From NCBI GenBank assembly GCA_019234815.1, contig JAFALA010000090.1:46857-110856 (forward strand): 64,000 nt of DNA, written 5' to 3'. Made by a program: the position numbers and the translations under genes. Below the pieces are notes generated by a model. It was not told the origin of the DNA. It worked only from the letters and a program-made list of their open reading frames with translations, and made no database searches. This DNA is from Burkholderiaceae bacterium. GTDB lineage: Bacteria > Pseudomonadota > Gammaproteobacteria > Burkholderiales > Burkholderiaceae_C. Within the stretch, counting starts at the first letter, position 1; each line of letters begins with the position of its first letter. Of this stretch, positions 1 through 10,458 are shown piece after piece.

Positions 1-513
1 GCCGCACAGGTCCAGCAGATTGCTGGTGAAGCAGACGTCCAGGTCCGCATACAGGCTGGGCTGCTCGTAATGCGCCATCGGAATCAGGCAGCGCGCCAGG
101 TCGCCACGATAGGCCTTGTTCAAGGTGAAGCCGGCAAACAGGGCCGACGAATGCCGGTAGGTGTTGCCGAACAGGGGATGTTCGAACGCCTGGGCCTTGA
201 TCCGCTTCAGTCCCCCGATGCGGTGCAGCTTGCGGCCCAATTTCTTCAAACCCTGCCAGCGGTTATAGCGATGCAGCGAGTCGCCCGTGACATGCCGCTG
301 GATCAAGGCGTCGAGCGAGAACGGCCGTATCCTGATGCGGGGATGGGACTTGATCCACTGCAGTTCCGGCGCATCGATGGAGCTCGCGGCATCGGTGTCC
401 AGCCAGAGTTCATAGATGTGCTCCGGGTGTTGATGCACAAAGCTGCGGAAATGCAGATCCGTGACTGGCGGCAGGGCACCGGACCAATATCCAAAGAAAA
501 CGACAGGGTTCAT
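1..513 (-). CDS. glycosyltransferase-like protein, C-terminus outside window (partial)
   Basis: Minus-strand reading MNPVVFFGYWSGALPPVTDLHFRSF...YADLDVCFTSNLLDLCG, open through position 1; DXD-like motif (DLD) typical of sugar-nucleotide transferases. Confidence 0.7.
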   Translation of the reverse strand, partial: MNPVVFFGYWSGALPPVTDLHFRSFVHQHPEHIYELWLDTDAASSIDAPELQWIKSHPRIRIRPFSLDALIQRHVTGDSLHRYNRWQGLKKLGRKLHRIGGLKRIKAQAFEHPLFGNTYRHSSALFAGFTLNKAYRGDLARCLIPMAHYEQPSLYADLDVCFTSNLLDLCG

Positions 514-641
514 TGATGAAAAGGGCAAGCCTGCTGGCAAATGGTTGGGCGGTTGGGTTGGGGCGGATTTTGACAGATGACGTCCCGCACCCTGCCAGCC
601 CGCCTTAAACTCCGCGCTCCATTGCGAATCAGGACTTCCGC

Positions 642-1433
642 GTGACAGCCATGCCCTCCCCCTCCTCCGACGCGCCACGATGCCTGCTCAACGTCGTCAT
701 CATCGGTTGGCAGGGATTCGGAGAAAAGGCACGGCACATTGCAGACTGCCTCGCGCAGGCGCCCGACGTGCTGCTGCGCGTCATCTATTCCAACGCCGCG
801 GAGGCCGACGAAACGGGTCCCGGCGAATGGATCAAGGTGCCGAACTCGCATTACTTCGGACTCAAGTTCCGCCGCGCCGTCGCGGATTTCCGGGGCGATG
901 CCCTGGTCATCATCCAGGCCGATGCGGGGTGCGACGAATGGCCGCAGCTGCTGCAACGATGCAGGCAGGCCTTCGCTGCCCACCCTGCGCTCGGCGTGTG
1001 GGCGCCGAAGATCGACTACACCCCCTGGACGGCCGAACGCGTGGACATTCGGCCCGACCCCTCGGGCGCCATGACGCACGTGGCCCACACCGACGGCATC
1101 GTCACCGCATTCGCGGGCTCGGTGGTGAGGCGCCTGCAAGCGCTGAGCTACGACGACAACAACATCGGCTGGGGCATCGACTGGATCGCCATCTGCCACT
1201 GCTACACGCAGGGCCTGCAAGTCATGCGCGACGACAGGCTGTTGGTGCAGCACCCGCCATCGCGGGGCTACGATACGCGCCTGGCCACGCGGCAGTGGCT
1301 GGATTTCATGGGCCAGATGACCGAAGCCGAGCAATCCATGTTCGAGATCCTCAAGCGCTACACCCGTGAAAAAAAGAAAGGGCCGCTGGCCAAGCTCAAG
1401 GCCTCGATTCGACGGCGCCTGAACCGGCGCTGA
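642..1433 (+). CDS. glycosyltransferase-like hypothetical protein
   Basis: Complete 263-aa ORF, LLNVVIIGWQGFGEKARHIADCL...VIIQADAGCDEWPQLLQRC; divergent from the glycosyltransferase at the left edge. Confidence 0.6.
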   Translation: MTAMPSPSSDAPRCLLNVVIIGWQGFGEKARHIADCLAQAPDVLLRVIYSNAAEADETGPGEWIKVPNSHYFGLKFRRAVADFRGDALVIIQADAGCDEWPQLLQRCRQAFAAHPALGVWAPKIDYTPWTAERVDIRPDPSGAMTHVAHTDGIVTAFAGSVVRRLQALSYDDNNIGWGIDWIAICHCYTQGLQVMRDDRLLVQHPPSRGYDTRLATRQWLDFMGQMTEAEQSMFEILKRYTREKKKGPLAKLKASIRRRLNRR

Positions 1434-1478
1434 ACCGCAGCCACCGTGCCGGAACCCGGCATCGGCGAGAATGGCGGG

Positions 1479-3263
1479 ATGCCCAACAAGACCACGACTC
1501 TCAAGACCACCGCCTCGCGCGTCTTTCGTTTCATCCGTCCCCATCAGCACCGCATCTGGCTGTCGGTGCTGGCCTACATGGTGGCCGCCTGCACAGAGCC
1601 GCTGATCCCGGCCATCGTCAAGATCGGGCTGGGCGAAGGCTTCAGCGTGCCCACGGCAAGCCGGATCGGCGGCCTGAACGTGCCCAATATCGAAGTCCCC
1701 ACGGTTTCGTTCTCAATCTGGTGGGTGCCGGTCGTGCTGGTCGGCCTGTTCGCCGTGCGCGGCCTGTTCGGCTTCCTGGGGCAGTACCTGCTGAACTGGA
1801 GCATCGCCAGGTCCGTCACCGACATGCGCAGCGCCTTGCTGGACGCCCTGCTCAAGGCCGATGCGCAGGTCTATACGCGCCTGCAGCCGGGAACCGCCGT
1901 CACCAAGGTGGTCAACGACCCCCTCCAGGTGATGCAGATGCTGGGCGGCTCGGTGATGACGGTGCTGCGCGACGGCCTGCCCGCCATCGCCATGCTGGCC
2001 AGCCTGTTCTACATGAACTGGCAGTTGACCCTGCTGTCGCTGGTCACGACGCCCGCCATGACCTTCGTGGTCAAGAAGATCAATGCGCGCGTCCGCAAAA
2101 TGGGCAACCGTGCCTACGACGCCAGCATGAAGCTGGTCGACAAGGTGGACGACATCACGCGCGCCTGGCGCGTGGTGCGCAGCTTCAATGCCGCCGATTA
2201 CGAGCGCCAGCGCTTCGCCGAGCGCGCCCACGAGGTGCAGGTCAACACGCTCAAGACGGCCGCGGCCAACGCGATGACGCAGCCGATCTCGCAGTTGATC
2301 GCCAGCGTGGGCCTGTCCATCATCGTCAGCCTGGCGCTGCTGCAGTCGCGCCAGCTGCATACCGGGCCCGGCGAATTCGGCGCCTTCATCACCGCGCTGC
2401 TGCTGTTCGCGTCGCGCCTGCGCCACCTGACCGATGTCGCCCAGCCCATCACCAACGCCCTGGTGATCGCGCGCGGCAGCATGGAACTGCTGGACACCGC
2501 GCCCGAGCACGACCTGGGCGGCGGCAGCGTCGCGCATTGCGAGGGCGAGATCCGCGTCGAGAAGCTCCAGCTCTCCTATCCCGGCGCCGAACGTCCTGCC
2601 CTGCAAGACCTGGACCTGCTCATCCCTGCCAACAAGACCACCGCGCTGGCCGGCAGTTCGGGCGCGGGCAAGAGTTCCATCGTGCAGGTGCTGCTGGGTT
2701 TTGCCGAGCCTGAAAAGGGCCGGATCCTGCTCGACGGCGTGGACATCACCACGCTGAAGAAAAGCGAGCTGCGCCGCCAGTTCGCCGTGGTGTCGCAGGA
2801 CATCGTGCTGTTCGACACCTCGGTGGCCGACAACGTCGCCTACGGGCAGCCGCACGACGCCGCCCGGCTGGAGCAGGCCTTGCGCGCCGCGCACCTGTGG
2901 AACTTCGTGCAGACCCTGCCGCAGGGGCTGGACACGACCATAGGCGCCAACGGCAGCAAGCTGTCAGGCGGCCAGCGCCAGCGCGTCGCCATCGCGCGCG
3001 CGCTGTACAAGGATGCGCCCATCTGGGTGTTCGACGAGGCCACCTCGGCGCTCGACAGCGCCAGCGAACGCGCCGTGCAACAGGCGCTGGAGCAATGGCA
3101 AGGCCGCAAGACCCTGATCGTGATCGCGCACCGTTTGTCCACCGTGCGCGGCGCCGATTGCATCCACGTGCTGGCCGACGGTCGCGTGATCGAGAGCGGC
3201 ACCTACGCCGAGCTGGTCGCCCACGGCGGCGTGTTCGCCAACATGGCGGCCGTGCAGCACTGA
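1479..3263 (+). CDS. msbA: lipid A export ABC transporter, ATP-binding/permease protein MsbA
   Basis: TM domain followed by Walker A GSSGAGKSS, signature LSGGQRQRVAIARAL, Walker B IWVFDEATSALD. Confidence 0.9.
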   Translation: MPNKTTTLKTTASRVFRFIRPHQHRIWLSVLAYMVAACTEPLIPAIVKIGLGEGFSVPTASRIGGLNVPNIEVPTVSFSIWWVPVVLVGLFAVRGLFGFLGQYLLNWSIARSVTDMRSALLDALLKADAQVYTRLQPGTAVTKVVNDPLQVMQMLGGSVMTVLRDGLPAIAMLASLFYMNWQLTLLSLVTTPAMTFVVKKINARVRKMGNRAYDASMKLVDKVDDITRAWRVVRSFNAADYERQRFAERAHEVQVNTLKTAAANAMTQPISQLIASVGLSIIVSLALLQSRQLHTGPGEFGAFITALLLFASRLRHLTDVAQPITNALVIARGSMELLDTAPEHDLGGGSVAHCEGEIRVEKLQLSYPGAERPALQDLDLLIPANKTTALAGSSGAGKSSIVQVLLGFAEPEKGRILLDGVDITTLKKSELRRQFAVVSQDIVLFDTSVADNVAYGQPHDAARLEQALRAAHLWNFVQTLPQGLDTTIGANGSKLSGGQRQRVAIARALYKDAPIWVFDEATSALDSASERAVQQALEQWQGRKTLIVIAHRLSTVRGADCIHVLADGRVIESGTYAELVAHGGVFANMAAVQH

Positions 3264-3280
3264 AACGCGAGGCATCGGCC

Positions 3281-3664
3281 GTGTCGCGCCTGCTCCGTCT
3301 CGGCATGATGTGGCTGGCGCTGCTGGCCTGTGGACTCCCGGTGCAGGCCAAAGAAGCTCAGGGCGCGGGCATGACCACCGGACAAGCGCTGCCGCTGGAG
3401 CTCAATCAAGCCAGCCGCGCGGAGCTGGAGTCCCTGCCGGGCCTGGGCATTGCCCTGACCGCGCGGCTGCTGGACGCGCGCCAGCAACGCCCCTTCAGCG
3501 ACTGGCGCGACCTGCTCCGGCGCCACCTGGGCATAGGCCCCGCGCTGGCCCGCAAGCTGTCGGACCAGGGCCTGCGCGTCCAGGGTCAGAACTGGAAACC
3601 CGACACCGTCGGACCGCCCGAGGCGGCGGCCTCTGCAGCCTCCGCGGCCTCAAACTCGCTCTGA
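3281..3664 (+). CDS. ComEA-like helix-hairpin-helix protein
   Basis: Signal-like N-terminus, then LELNQASRAELESLPGLGIALTARLLDARQQRPFSDWRDLLRRHLGIGPALARKLSDQGL; start GTG 3281 or ATG 3305. Confidence 0.75.
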   Translation: MSRLLRLGMMWLALLACGLPVQAKEAQGAGMTTGQALPLELNQASRAELESLPGLGIALTARLLDARQQRPFSDWRDLLRRHLGIGPALARKLSDQGLRVQGQNWKPDTVGPPEAAASAASAASNSL

Positions 3665-4965
3665 CGGATCGTGTCCACGAAGCTGTTGCGCCGCCGCAGC
3701 GATGCGCGGCTGGTTTTCGGCGCCTGCGCCGGCCAGCCGAAGAAGCGCTGCACATCGGCGCGTCGCGCCAGGGTATCGGACAGGCCCAGGTTGATCAGCT
3801 CGCAGGTGAACGAAGGCTCGAACAAGAGGTAGCTGGTCAGCGCCGAACCGCTGGCCGACTTGCCCTCGCCCGATACGCCCACGCTGCGCAGCATGGCCCG
3901 CATGGGCGCGGGGAGGCTGCCCTGGTGCTCGGCGGCAATGTCGTCGATGCGGCGGCTGGGCGCGATCACCAGCACGTCGATGGGGCGCAGCGGCGTCTTC
4001 TGCAATGCCTCGGGCGTCAGCAAGGAGAGCGTCTTGTTGATGCGCTGCAGCCGCTCCACGTCGACCGCCAGGGCATCGAGGAAGATATTGGACAGGGCAT
4101 GGCCGGCAATCTGGGCCATGGACGGATGGCCGGTGTCCGCCAGCACGCGGCGGCCCGGCGGCTCATGCATGCGGCCCGCGCCGATCACCAGCACGCGCTC
4201 GGCCCCCAGGTGAACGGCGGGCGAGATGGGCGCGCTCTGGCGCATGGAGCCGTCGCCGAACCATTCCATCTGGCCGTCCAGGTCGAGCTCCTCGGCCGGG
4301 AAAATAAAGGGAATGGCGGACGAGGCCAGCAAATGGCCGACTGTCAGCTGCGCCTCCACCGCCAGGCGTTGGTGGCGCAGCCAGGGCGCCACCTTTCTGG
4401 CCGACTGGTAAAACGTGACATGCTGCCCCGAGGTGTAGCTGGAGCCGCTCACGGCCAGCGCGTCCAGGTGCCCGGCCTGGAACATGGCATCCAGCCGGTC
4501 CAGGCGCACCCAGCGGCTCAGCAGGCGCCGCAGCGGCTCGTTGTCGAGCAAGCTGCGCGGCCGCGTGCGGCGCCAGCGCGCCACGGCCCACCCCAGGCTC
4601 ATCATGGTCATCCAGCGCGCGCCGGTCTTGATGACGCCGAAGGAGTCGGCGCAGTAGACCTGCTCGGCATGGATGCCCTCCCAGATCGTCATCAGGCCGT
4701 CGACGGCCGAATCGAAATCGTCGGCCTGGCAGCCCAGCGTGGCCGCATTGATGGCGCCCGCCGAGGTGCCGGCGATGACCTGAAACGGATTGGTCTTGAG
4801 GATGCCGGCGTCGCGCCGCAGTTGCGCGATACCCGCCAGCACGCCGACCTGATAGGCCGCGCGCGCCCCGCCGCCCGTGAGAATCAGGCCGGTTCGCATT
4901 TCATTGCTCGTCAAATGGATGCCTGCAACATGAGCTGCTGCAGCACCATTACCCACATCGTTCAT
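3586..4965 (-). CDS. patatin-like phospholipase family protein
   Basis: LILTGGGARAAYQVGVLAG, GTSAGAINA (GxSxG) and later DGS motif; 459 aa. Confidence 0.88.
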   Translation of the reverse strand: MNDVGNGAAAAHVAGIHLTSNEMRTGLILTGGGARAAYQVGVLAGIAQLRRDAGILKTNPFQVIAGTSAGAINAATLGCQADDFDSAVDGLMTIWEGIHAEQVYCADSFGVIKTGARWMTMMSLGWAVARWRRTRPRSLLDNEPLRRLLSRWVRLDRLDAMFQAGHLDALAVSGSSYTSGQHVTFYQSARKVAPWLRHQRLAVEAQLTVGHLLASSAIPFIFPAEELDLDGQMEWFGDGSMRQSAPISPAVHLGAERVLVIGAGRMHEPPGRRVLADTGHPSMAQIAGHALSNIFLDALAVDVERLQRINKTLSLLTPEALQKTPLRPIDVLVIAPSRRIDDIAAEHQGSLPAPMRAMLRSVGVSGEGKSASGSALTSYLLFEPSFTCELINLGLSDTLARRADVQRFFGWPAQAPKTSRASLRRRNSFVDTIRQSEFEAAEAAEAAASGGPTVSGFQF

Positions 4966-5075
4966 GGCGATGATTGTGCCCTTGGTGATGGAGACCCGAG
5001 GATTTGATCATCGCGGCAATCCAGGCAGGTGGCTAGCCTCAATTCAAGGGTTTTGCCGTGCTTTCTCACTGCACT

Positions 5076-8000
5076 TCAGGAGGCCTCGAACACGATGTGG
5101 CCGGCCCCTTGGGTCGACCCGGTCAGGCGCGCCAGCGCTTCGTCGCTGGGCCAGAAACGCGAGGCATCGCCGAGATCGAGCTCCGCCTGGGCGCCCTCGC
5201 GCTGGATGCTCAGGCGCAGCGCCAGCCCCAGGGTCGACGTGCCGTGCTCGCTTTCCTGCGCATGCGGGGGCCAGGTCTTGACCACCTCGGCGATGGCCGG
5301 TGCCGCCGCCGCATCCAGGCGCACGAAGCGGCCCATGCGGGCACGCGCCGCCGCCAGACTTGAGATCTGCTGCACGTTCAGGCGCAGGCCGCCGGAGAAG
5401 CGGTCAGGCTGTACCTTGCCGGTGACGATGATCAGCTCGTCGTCGGCCAGCACCTCCTTGTTGGCATTGATCAGCTCCTCGTTGGCCACGGCCTCGATCA
5501 CGTCGCTCTTGTCGTCGAGCTTGAAGATGGCAACCTTGCCACGCTGGCCGTTGATGATGCGCATGTCGCTGACGATGCCGGCCACGCTGACGGGCTCGCG
5601 GCTGTCCTGCAGGTCGGCGATGCGGCGCTTGACCATGCGCCGCACCTCGTCCGCGCTCTGGTCGAACAGATGGCCCGAGAGGTAGTAGCCGATGGCGGTC
5701 TTCTCGAGGCTCAGGCGCTCCTTGATGCTCCAGGTCGGCACCTGCACAAGCTCGGGCTCGGCGGTGGACGAGCCGTGCGCGTCGTCGAAATCGAACAGGC
5801 CGCCCTGGTCAGCGTTCTGCGCCAGGTTGTCGCCGTAGGTGTAGCCGAGCGCGACGCTGGCCAGCAGGCGCGCGCGGTCGCTCTCGATGGCGTCGAAGGC
5901 GCCGGCCTTGATCAAGGCCTCCACCACGCGCTTGTTGACCGACTTGCGGTCCACGCGGGCGCAGAAATCGAAGAAGCTCTTGAACGGGCCGCCTTCCGCG
6001 CGCGCCGCCACCACGGCCTCGATCGCGCCCTGCCCGGTGCCCTTGATGGCGCCCAGGCCGTAGTTGATCAATTTATTGGTGATGGGCTCGAAGCGGTACA
6101 CGCCGCGGTTCACGCAAGGCGGCTGGAAGTCGATGCCGAACAGCTTGGCATCGTTCAAGAGCACCTTGAGCTTGTCGGTGTCGTCCATTTCGATGGTCAT
6201 GTTCGCGGCGAAGAACTCGGCCGTGAAATGCACCTTGAGCCAGCCGGTGTGATAGGCGAGCAGCGAGTAAGCGGCGGCATGCGACTTGTTGAAGCCGTAG
6301 CCGGCGAACTTCTCCATCAGGTCGAACACCTCGTCGGCCTTGGCCTCGTCGATGCCCTTCTCGGCCGCCCCCTTGCGGAAGATGGCGCGGTGCTCGGCCA
6401 TTTCCTCGGCCTTCTTCTTGCCCATGGCGCGGCGCAGCATGTCGGCGCCGCCCAGCGAATAGCCGCCCAGCACCTGCGCGGTCTGCATCACCTGTTCCTG
6501 GTAGACCATGATGCCGTAGGTCTCGGCCAACACCGGCTCAGCCAGCGGGTGCGGGTACTCGACCACCTCCTTGCCGTGCTTGCGCGCGACGAAGGTCGGG
6601 ATCAGGTCCATGGGCCCCGGCCGGTACAGGGCGTTGAGCGCGATCAGGTCTTCCAGGCGCGTGGGCTTGGCGTCGCGCAACATGCCCTGCATGCCGCGCG
6701 ATTCAAACTGGAACACCGACTCGGTCAGGCCGTCGGAAAAGAGCTTGTAGACCTTGGGGTCATCCAGCGGGATGGTCTCGAAGGCGAAGTCCTTCTGCGC
6801 CGGATGGCGGGCGACGATGAACTCCTTGGCCAGCTCCAGGATGGTCAGCGTGGCCAGGCCCAGAAAGTCGAACTTGACCAGGCCGATGGCTTCGACATCG
6901 TCCTTGTCGTACTGGCTGACCGCGCTGTTGCTGCCGGGCTGCTGGTACTGCGGGCAGAAGTCGGTGATCTTGCCCGGCGCGATCAGCACGCCGCCGGCGT
7001 GCATGCCGATGTTGCGCACCATGCCCTCGACGCGCGCGGCCAGCTTGAGCAGCTCGGCCACCTCCTCTTCCTGCGCCTCCCGCTCCTCGATCTCGGGCGC
7101 CTCGTGCCGGGCGTAGATCATCTTCTCCTTGTCGGGATCGAAGTTCTCCGGCAGGCGGGCCAGGGTCACGGTCTTGCCCGGCGGCGCCGGGATCAGCTTG
7201 GCGATCGAGTCGACCTGGCCGTAGCCCATGCCCAGCACGCGGCCGATGTCGCGCAGCGCCGCCTTGGCCGCCATGGTGCCGAAGGTGGCGATCTGGCTGA
7301 CCGCCGGACGGCCGTACTTCTCCTTGACGTAGTCGATCACGCGGTCGCGGTTGCCCTGGCAGAAGTCGACGTCGAAGTCGGGCATGGAGACGCGCTCGGG
7401 ATTCAGGAAGCGCTCGAACAGCAGGTTGTACTGCAGCGGGTCGAGGTCGGTGATGGACAGCACATAGGCCACCAGCGAGCCCGCGCCCGAGCCCCGCCCC
7501 GGCCCCACCGGGCAGCCGTTGGCCTTGGCCCAGCGGATGAAGTCCGACACGATCAGGAAGTAGCCGGGAAAGCCCATCTTGATGATGGTGCCAAGCTCGA
7601 ACTCCAGCCGCTCGACATAGCGCGCGCGCTCGGCTTCGCGCCGGGCCGGGTCCGGATACAGCAGCTGCAGGCGCTGCTCCAGCCCTTCGAAGCTCAGTTC
7701 GCGGAAGTACTGCTCCATCGGCATGGGCGTGCCGTCGGACTGAATAGGCGTGGGGAAGTCCGGCAGGCGCGGCTTGCCCAGCAGCAGGCTCAGGCTGCAG
7801 CGCCGCGCGATCTCCACCGTGTTGGCGATGGCGCTGGGGATGTCGGCAAACAGCGCCTCCATGTCGGCCTGCGAGCGGAAATACTGGCCCGGCAGGAAGC
7901 GCTTGATGCGCTTGGGGTTGGCCAGGGTTTCGCCCTCGGCCACGCACACGCGCGCTTCGTGGGCGTCGAAATCGTCCTCGCCCAGGAACTGGATCGGATG

Positions 8001-8588
8001 CGTCGCCACCACGGGCAGGCCCAGCTCCGCGGCCAGCGGCACCGAAGCGCGCACCAGCGCCTCCTGGCCCGGCAGGCCGGCACGCTGCAGCTCGATGTAG
8101 AAGCGGCCCGGGTAGATCTCGGCCAGCCGCGTGGCCCATTCGCGAGCCTTGGCCGGGTCGCCATTCATCAAGGCCTGGCCCAGGGCGCCAAACTGGGCGC
8201 CCGACAGGCAGATCAAGCCCTCGCTGAGTTCGCGCATCCACTCCAGCTTCAGGCAGGCCTGGTTGCGCTGCACGTTGAGGATCCAAGCCCGCGAGAGCAG
8301 CTCGGAGAGGTTCAGATAGCCCTGCGTGTTCTGCACCAACAGCAAAAGCCGCGTGGCGGGCTTGTCGCCGCTTTCGGCTTCCAGCCAGCAGTCGGCGCCC
8401 AGGATGGGCTTGACGCCCTTTTTGCGGCAGGCGTTGTAGAACTTGACGCCGCCGAACAGATTGGCCAGATCGGTCAGGCCCAGGGCCATTTGTCCGTCTT
8501 TGGCGGCGCTGCTGGCCGCGTCGTCAATTCTCAGGGTGCCGTCAACGACGGAATATTCGGTATGGGTGCGCAGGTGAACGAATGGCAT
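5076..8588 (-). CDS. dnaE: DNA polymerase III subunit alpha
   Basis: MPFVHLRTHTEYSVVDGTLRI (PHP N-terminus), GPGRGSGAGSLVAY, PDFDVDFCQGNRDRVIDYV; ORF track over-extends upstream, true ATG at 8588. Confidence 0.95.
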   Translation of the reverse strand: MPFVHLRTHTEYSVVDGTLRIDDAASSAAKDGQMALGLTDLANLFGGVKFYNACRKKGVKPILGADCWLEAESGDKPATRLLLLVQNTQGYLNLSELLSRAWILNVQRNQACLKLEWMRELSEGLICLSGAQFGALGQALMNGDPAKAREWATRLAEIYPGRFYIELQRAGLPGQEALVRASVPLAAELGLPVVATHPIQFLGEDDFDAHEARVCVAEGETLANPKRIKRFLPGQYFRSQADMEALFADIPSAIANTVEIARRCSLSLLLGKPRLPDFPTPIQSDGTPMPMEQYFRELSFEGLEQRLQLLYPDPARREAERARYVERLEFELGTIIKMGFPGYFLIVSDFIRWAKANGCPVGPGRGSGAGSLVAYVLSITDLDPLQYNLLFERFLNPERVSMPDFDVDFCQGNRDRVIDYVKEKYGRPAVSQIATFGTMAAKAALRDIGRVLGMGYGQVDSIAKLIPAPPGKTVTLARLPENFDPDKEKMIYARHEAPEIEEREAQEEEVAELLKLAARVEGMVRNIGMHAGGVLIAPGKITDFCPQYQQPGSNSAVSQYDKDDVEAIGLVKFDFLGLATLTILELAKEFIVARHPAQKDFAFETIPLDDPKVYKLFSDGLTESVFQFESRGMQGMLRDAKPTRLEDLIALNALYRPGPMDLIPTFVARKHGKEVVEYPHPLAEPVLAETYGIMVYQEQVMQTAQVLGGYSLGGADMLRRAMGKKKAEEMAEHRAIFRKGAAEKGIDEAKADEVFDLMEKFAGYGFNKSHAAAYSLLAYHTGWLKVHFTAEFFAANMTIEMDDTDKLKVLLNDAKLFGIDFQPPCVNRGVYRFEPITNKLINYGLGAIKGTGQGAIEAVVAARAEGGPFKSFFDFCARVDRKSVNKRVVEALIKAGAFDAIESDRARLLASVALGYTYGDNLAQNADQGGLFDFDDAHGSSTAEPELVQVPTWSIKERLSLEKTAIGYYLSGHLFDQSADEVRRMVKRRIADLQDSREPVSVAGIVSDMRIINGQRGKVAIFKLDDKSDVIEAVANEELINANKEVLADDELIIVTGKVQPDRFSGGLRLNVQQISSLAAARARMGRFVRLDAAAAPAIAEVVKTWPPHAQESEHGTSTLGLALRLSIQREGAQAELDLGDASRFWPSDEALARLTGSTQGAGHIVFEAS

Positions 8589-8651
8589 GGGGCAATTGTA
8601 GGGAGTGCACGTAACATCGCCCGACTCCAAAAAACCCAGGTCCGACACTTC

Positions 8652-9608
8652 ATGAACGCTCTGAATTGCAAGTCCGCGCTGATGGCGCTCGCATTGGCCG
8701 CCAGCGGCGCATCGGCACTGGCGGCGACGGCTCCCGCTGCTGCCGTGGCTCCTGCGCCTGCGCCCGCCGCATCGGCCCCCACGGCGGACGAGATCGTGGC
8801 CCGCTCGCCGGCCAGCGACTGGCACGCCGTTGCGCCCGACGAGGTCCTGCAGATGACGCTGCCCCAAGGCCAGGTCTACATCCAGCTGGCGCCCCGGTTC
8901 GCGCCGCGCCACGTGGCCAACATCCGGACCCTGGCCCATGAAGGCTATTTCAACGGTCTCAGCATCCTGCGCGTGCAGGACAACTACGTCACCCAATGGG
9001 GCGACCCGCATGGCGACGAGCCGGAAGCCAAACCGCTGGGCGCAGCCGACACGCACCTGCCGGCCGAGTTCAGCATTGCCTACCACGGCATTCCGTTCGA
9101 CGCCATCAAGGAGCGCGACGGCTGGTCGCCGGTCAGCGGCTACGTCGACAGCTTTCCCGCTGCCGCCGATCCGAACCGCAACCAGGCCTGGCTCGCGCAT
9201 TGCTACGGCGCGGTGGGCGCGGCACGCAATGCCGCGCCTGATACCAGCAACGGCACCGATCTGTACGCCGTCATCGGCCAGGCGCCGCGCGCACTGGACC
9301 TCAACATCACGCTGGTCGGCCGGGCGCTCCGGGGCATGGACTTGCTCAGCGCCCTGCCGCGCGGCAGCGCCACCCTGGGCTTCTACGACAAGCCCGAGCA
9401 GCTCATTGAACTCCAACGCGTGGTGCTCCTGAGCGACCTGCCCGAAGCGGAGCGCCCCAAGGTCGAGGTCCTGAACACGGAAAGCGCCACCTGGCGCGCG
9501 CTGCTGCGAGCCAAGCGCCATCGCAGCGGCTGGTTCGTACGCAGCCCCGAACGCGTCGACCTGTGCGGCATCGTGCCGCCGGCCCGCGTCACGGCAGCAG
9601 CCCAATGA
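8652..9608 (+). CDS. exported cyclophilin-type peptidyl-prolyl cis-trans isomerase
   Basis: Ala-rich signal peptide then QVYIQLAPRFAPRHVANIRTLAHEGYFNGLSILRVQDNYVTQWGDP; ATG 8652. Confidence 0.8.
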   Translation: MNALNCKSALMALALAASGASALAATAPAAAVAPAPAPAASAPTADEIVARSPASDWHAVAPDEVLQMTLPQGQVYIQLAPRFAPRHVANIRTLAHEGYFNGLSILRVQDNYVTQWGDPHGDEPEAKPLGAADTHLPAEFSIAYHGIPFDAIKERDGWSPVSGYVDSFPAAADPNRNQAWLAHCYGAVGAARNAAPDTSNGTDLYAVIGQAPRALDLNITLVGRALRGMDLLSALPRGSATLGFYDKPEQLIELQRVVLLSDLPEAERPKVEVLNTESATWRALLRAKRHRSGWFVRSPERVDLCGIVPPARVTAAAQ

Positions 9609-9674
9609 ATCCATTGAACCGCTGCCTTTGACCTTAGAAACCGTTTGAACGGGGGCTGGAAATTACAATGGGCC

Positions 9675-10457
9675 ATGCAGCAGCTCCCCATTCTCAACAT
9701 CTCCTCGTACAAGTTCGTCGCCCTGCCTGACTGCGAGGCCCTGCGAGACAAACTCCATGCCTCGGCCCTTCAACTCCAGCTCAAGGGCACCGTGCTGCTG
9801 GCCGAGGAAGGCATCAACCTGTTCCTGGCCGGGCCTGGAGAAGCGGTGCGAGCCTGGGTCGATCAGCTGCGAGACGACGAACGCTTTGCCGACCTGAACC
9901 CCAAGGAAAGCTGGAGCGAGTCCGTTCCCTTTCGCAAGCTGCTGGTCAAGGTCAAGCCCGAGATCATCCGGATGAACCATGCGGCCATCCGGCCCGACCA
10001 ACTGCCGCGCGCCCCCGCCCTGCCCGCCGCCACCCTGGCGCGCTGGCTGGCGCAAGGCCACGACGACGAAGGCCGGCCCGTCGTCACGCTGGACACCCGC
10101 AACGCCTTCGAGGTCGACTACGGCACCTTCGAGAACGCGATCGACTGGCGCATCACCAAGTTCAGCGAATTCCCCGAAGCCGTCCAGGCCCACAAGCAGG
10201 AGCTGATGGGCAAGACTGTCGTGAGCTTCTGCACCGGCGGCATCCGCTGCGAAAAGGCCGCCATCTACCTGCAACAGCAGGAACTGGACGGCCCGGTGTA
10301 CCAGTTGGAAGGCGGCATCCTCAAATATTTCGAGGAAACCGGCGGCCCGCACTACCAGGGCGCCTGCTTCGTCTTCGACCAGCGCGAGGCGCTGGACGCG
10401 GGTTTGGCGCCGTCGACCGAGTTTGTTCGGCCGGAGAGCGAGGCGCATCGGGCTTGA
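9675..10457 (+). CDS. trhO: tRNA uridine(34) hydroxylase / rhodanese-domain protein TrhO (YceA family)
   Basis: [14 protein letters not shown]...[16 protein letters not shown]...[18 protein letters not shown] rhodanese active-site loop. Confidence 0.88.
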   Translation: MQQLPILNISSYKFVALPDCEALRDKLHASALQLQLKGTVLLAEEGINLFLAGPGEAVRAWVDQLRDDERFADLNPKESWSESVPFRKLLVKVKPEIIRMNHAAIRPDQLPRAPALPAATLARWLAQGHDDEGRPVVTLDTRNAFEVDYGTFENAIDWRITKFSEFPEAVQAHKQELMGKTVVSFCTGGIRCEKAAIYLQQQELDGPVYQLEGGILKYFEETGGPHYQGACFVFDQREALDAGLAPSTEFVRPESEAHRA

Positions 10458-10458
10458 A

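Noticed and set aside
5670-9608. 1312-aa plus-strand ORF antisense to dnaE
   Set aside because: GC-rich antisense open frame; dnaE is unambiguous on the minus strand. Only the final part (8652-9608) is a real gene, the cyclophilin.
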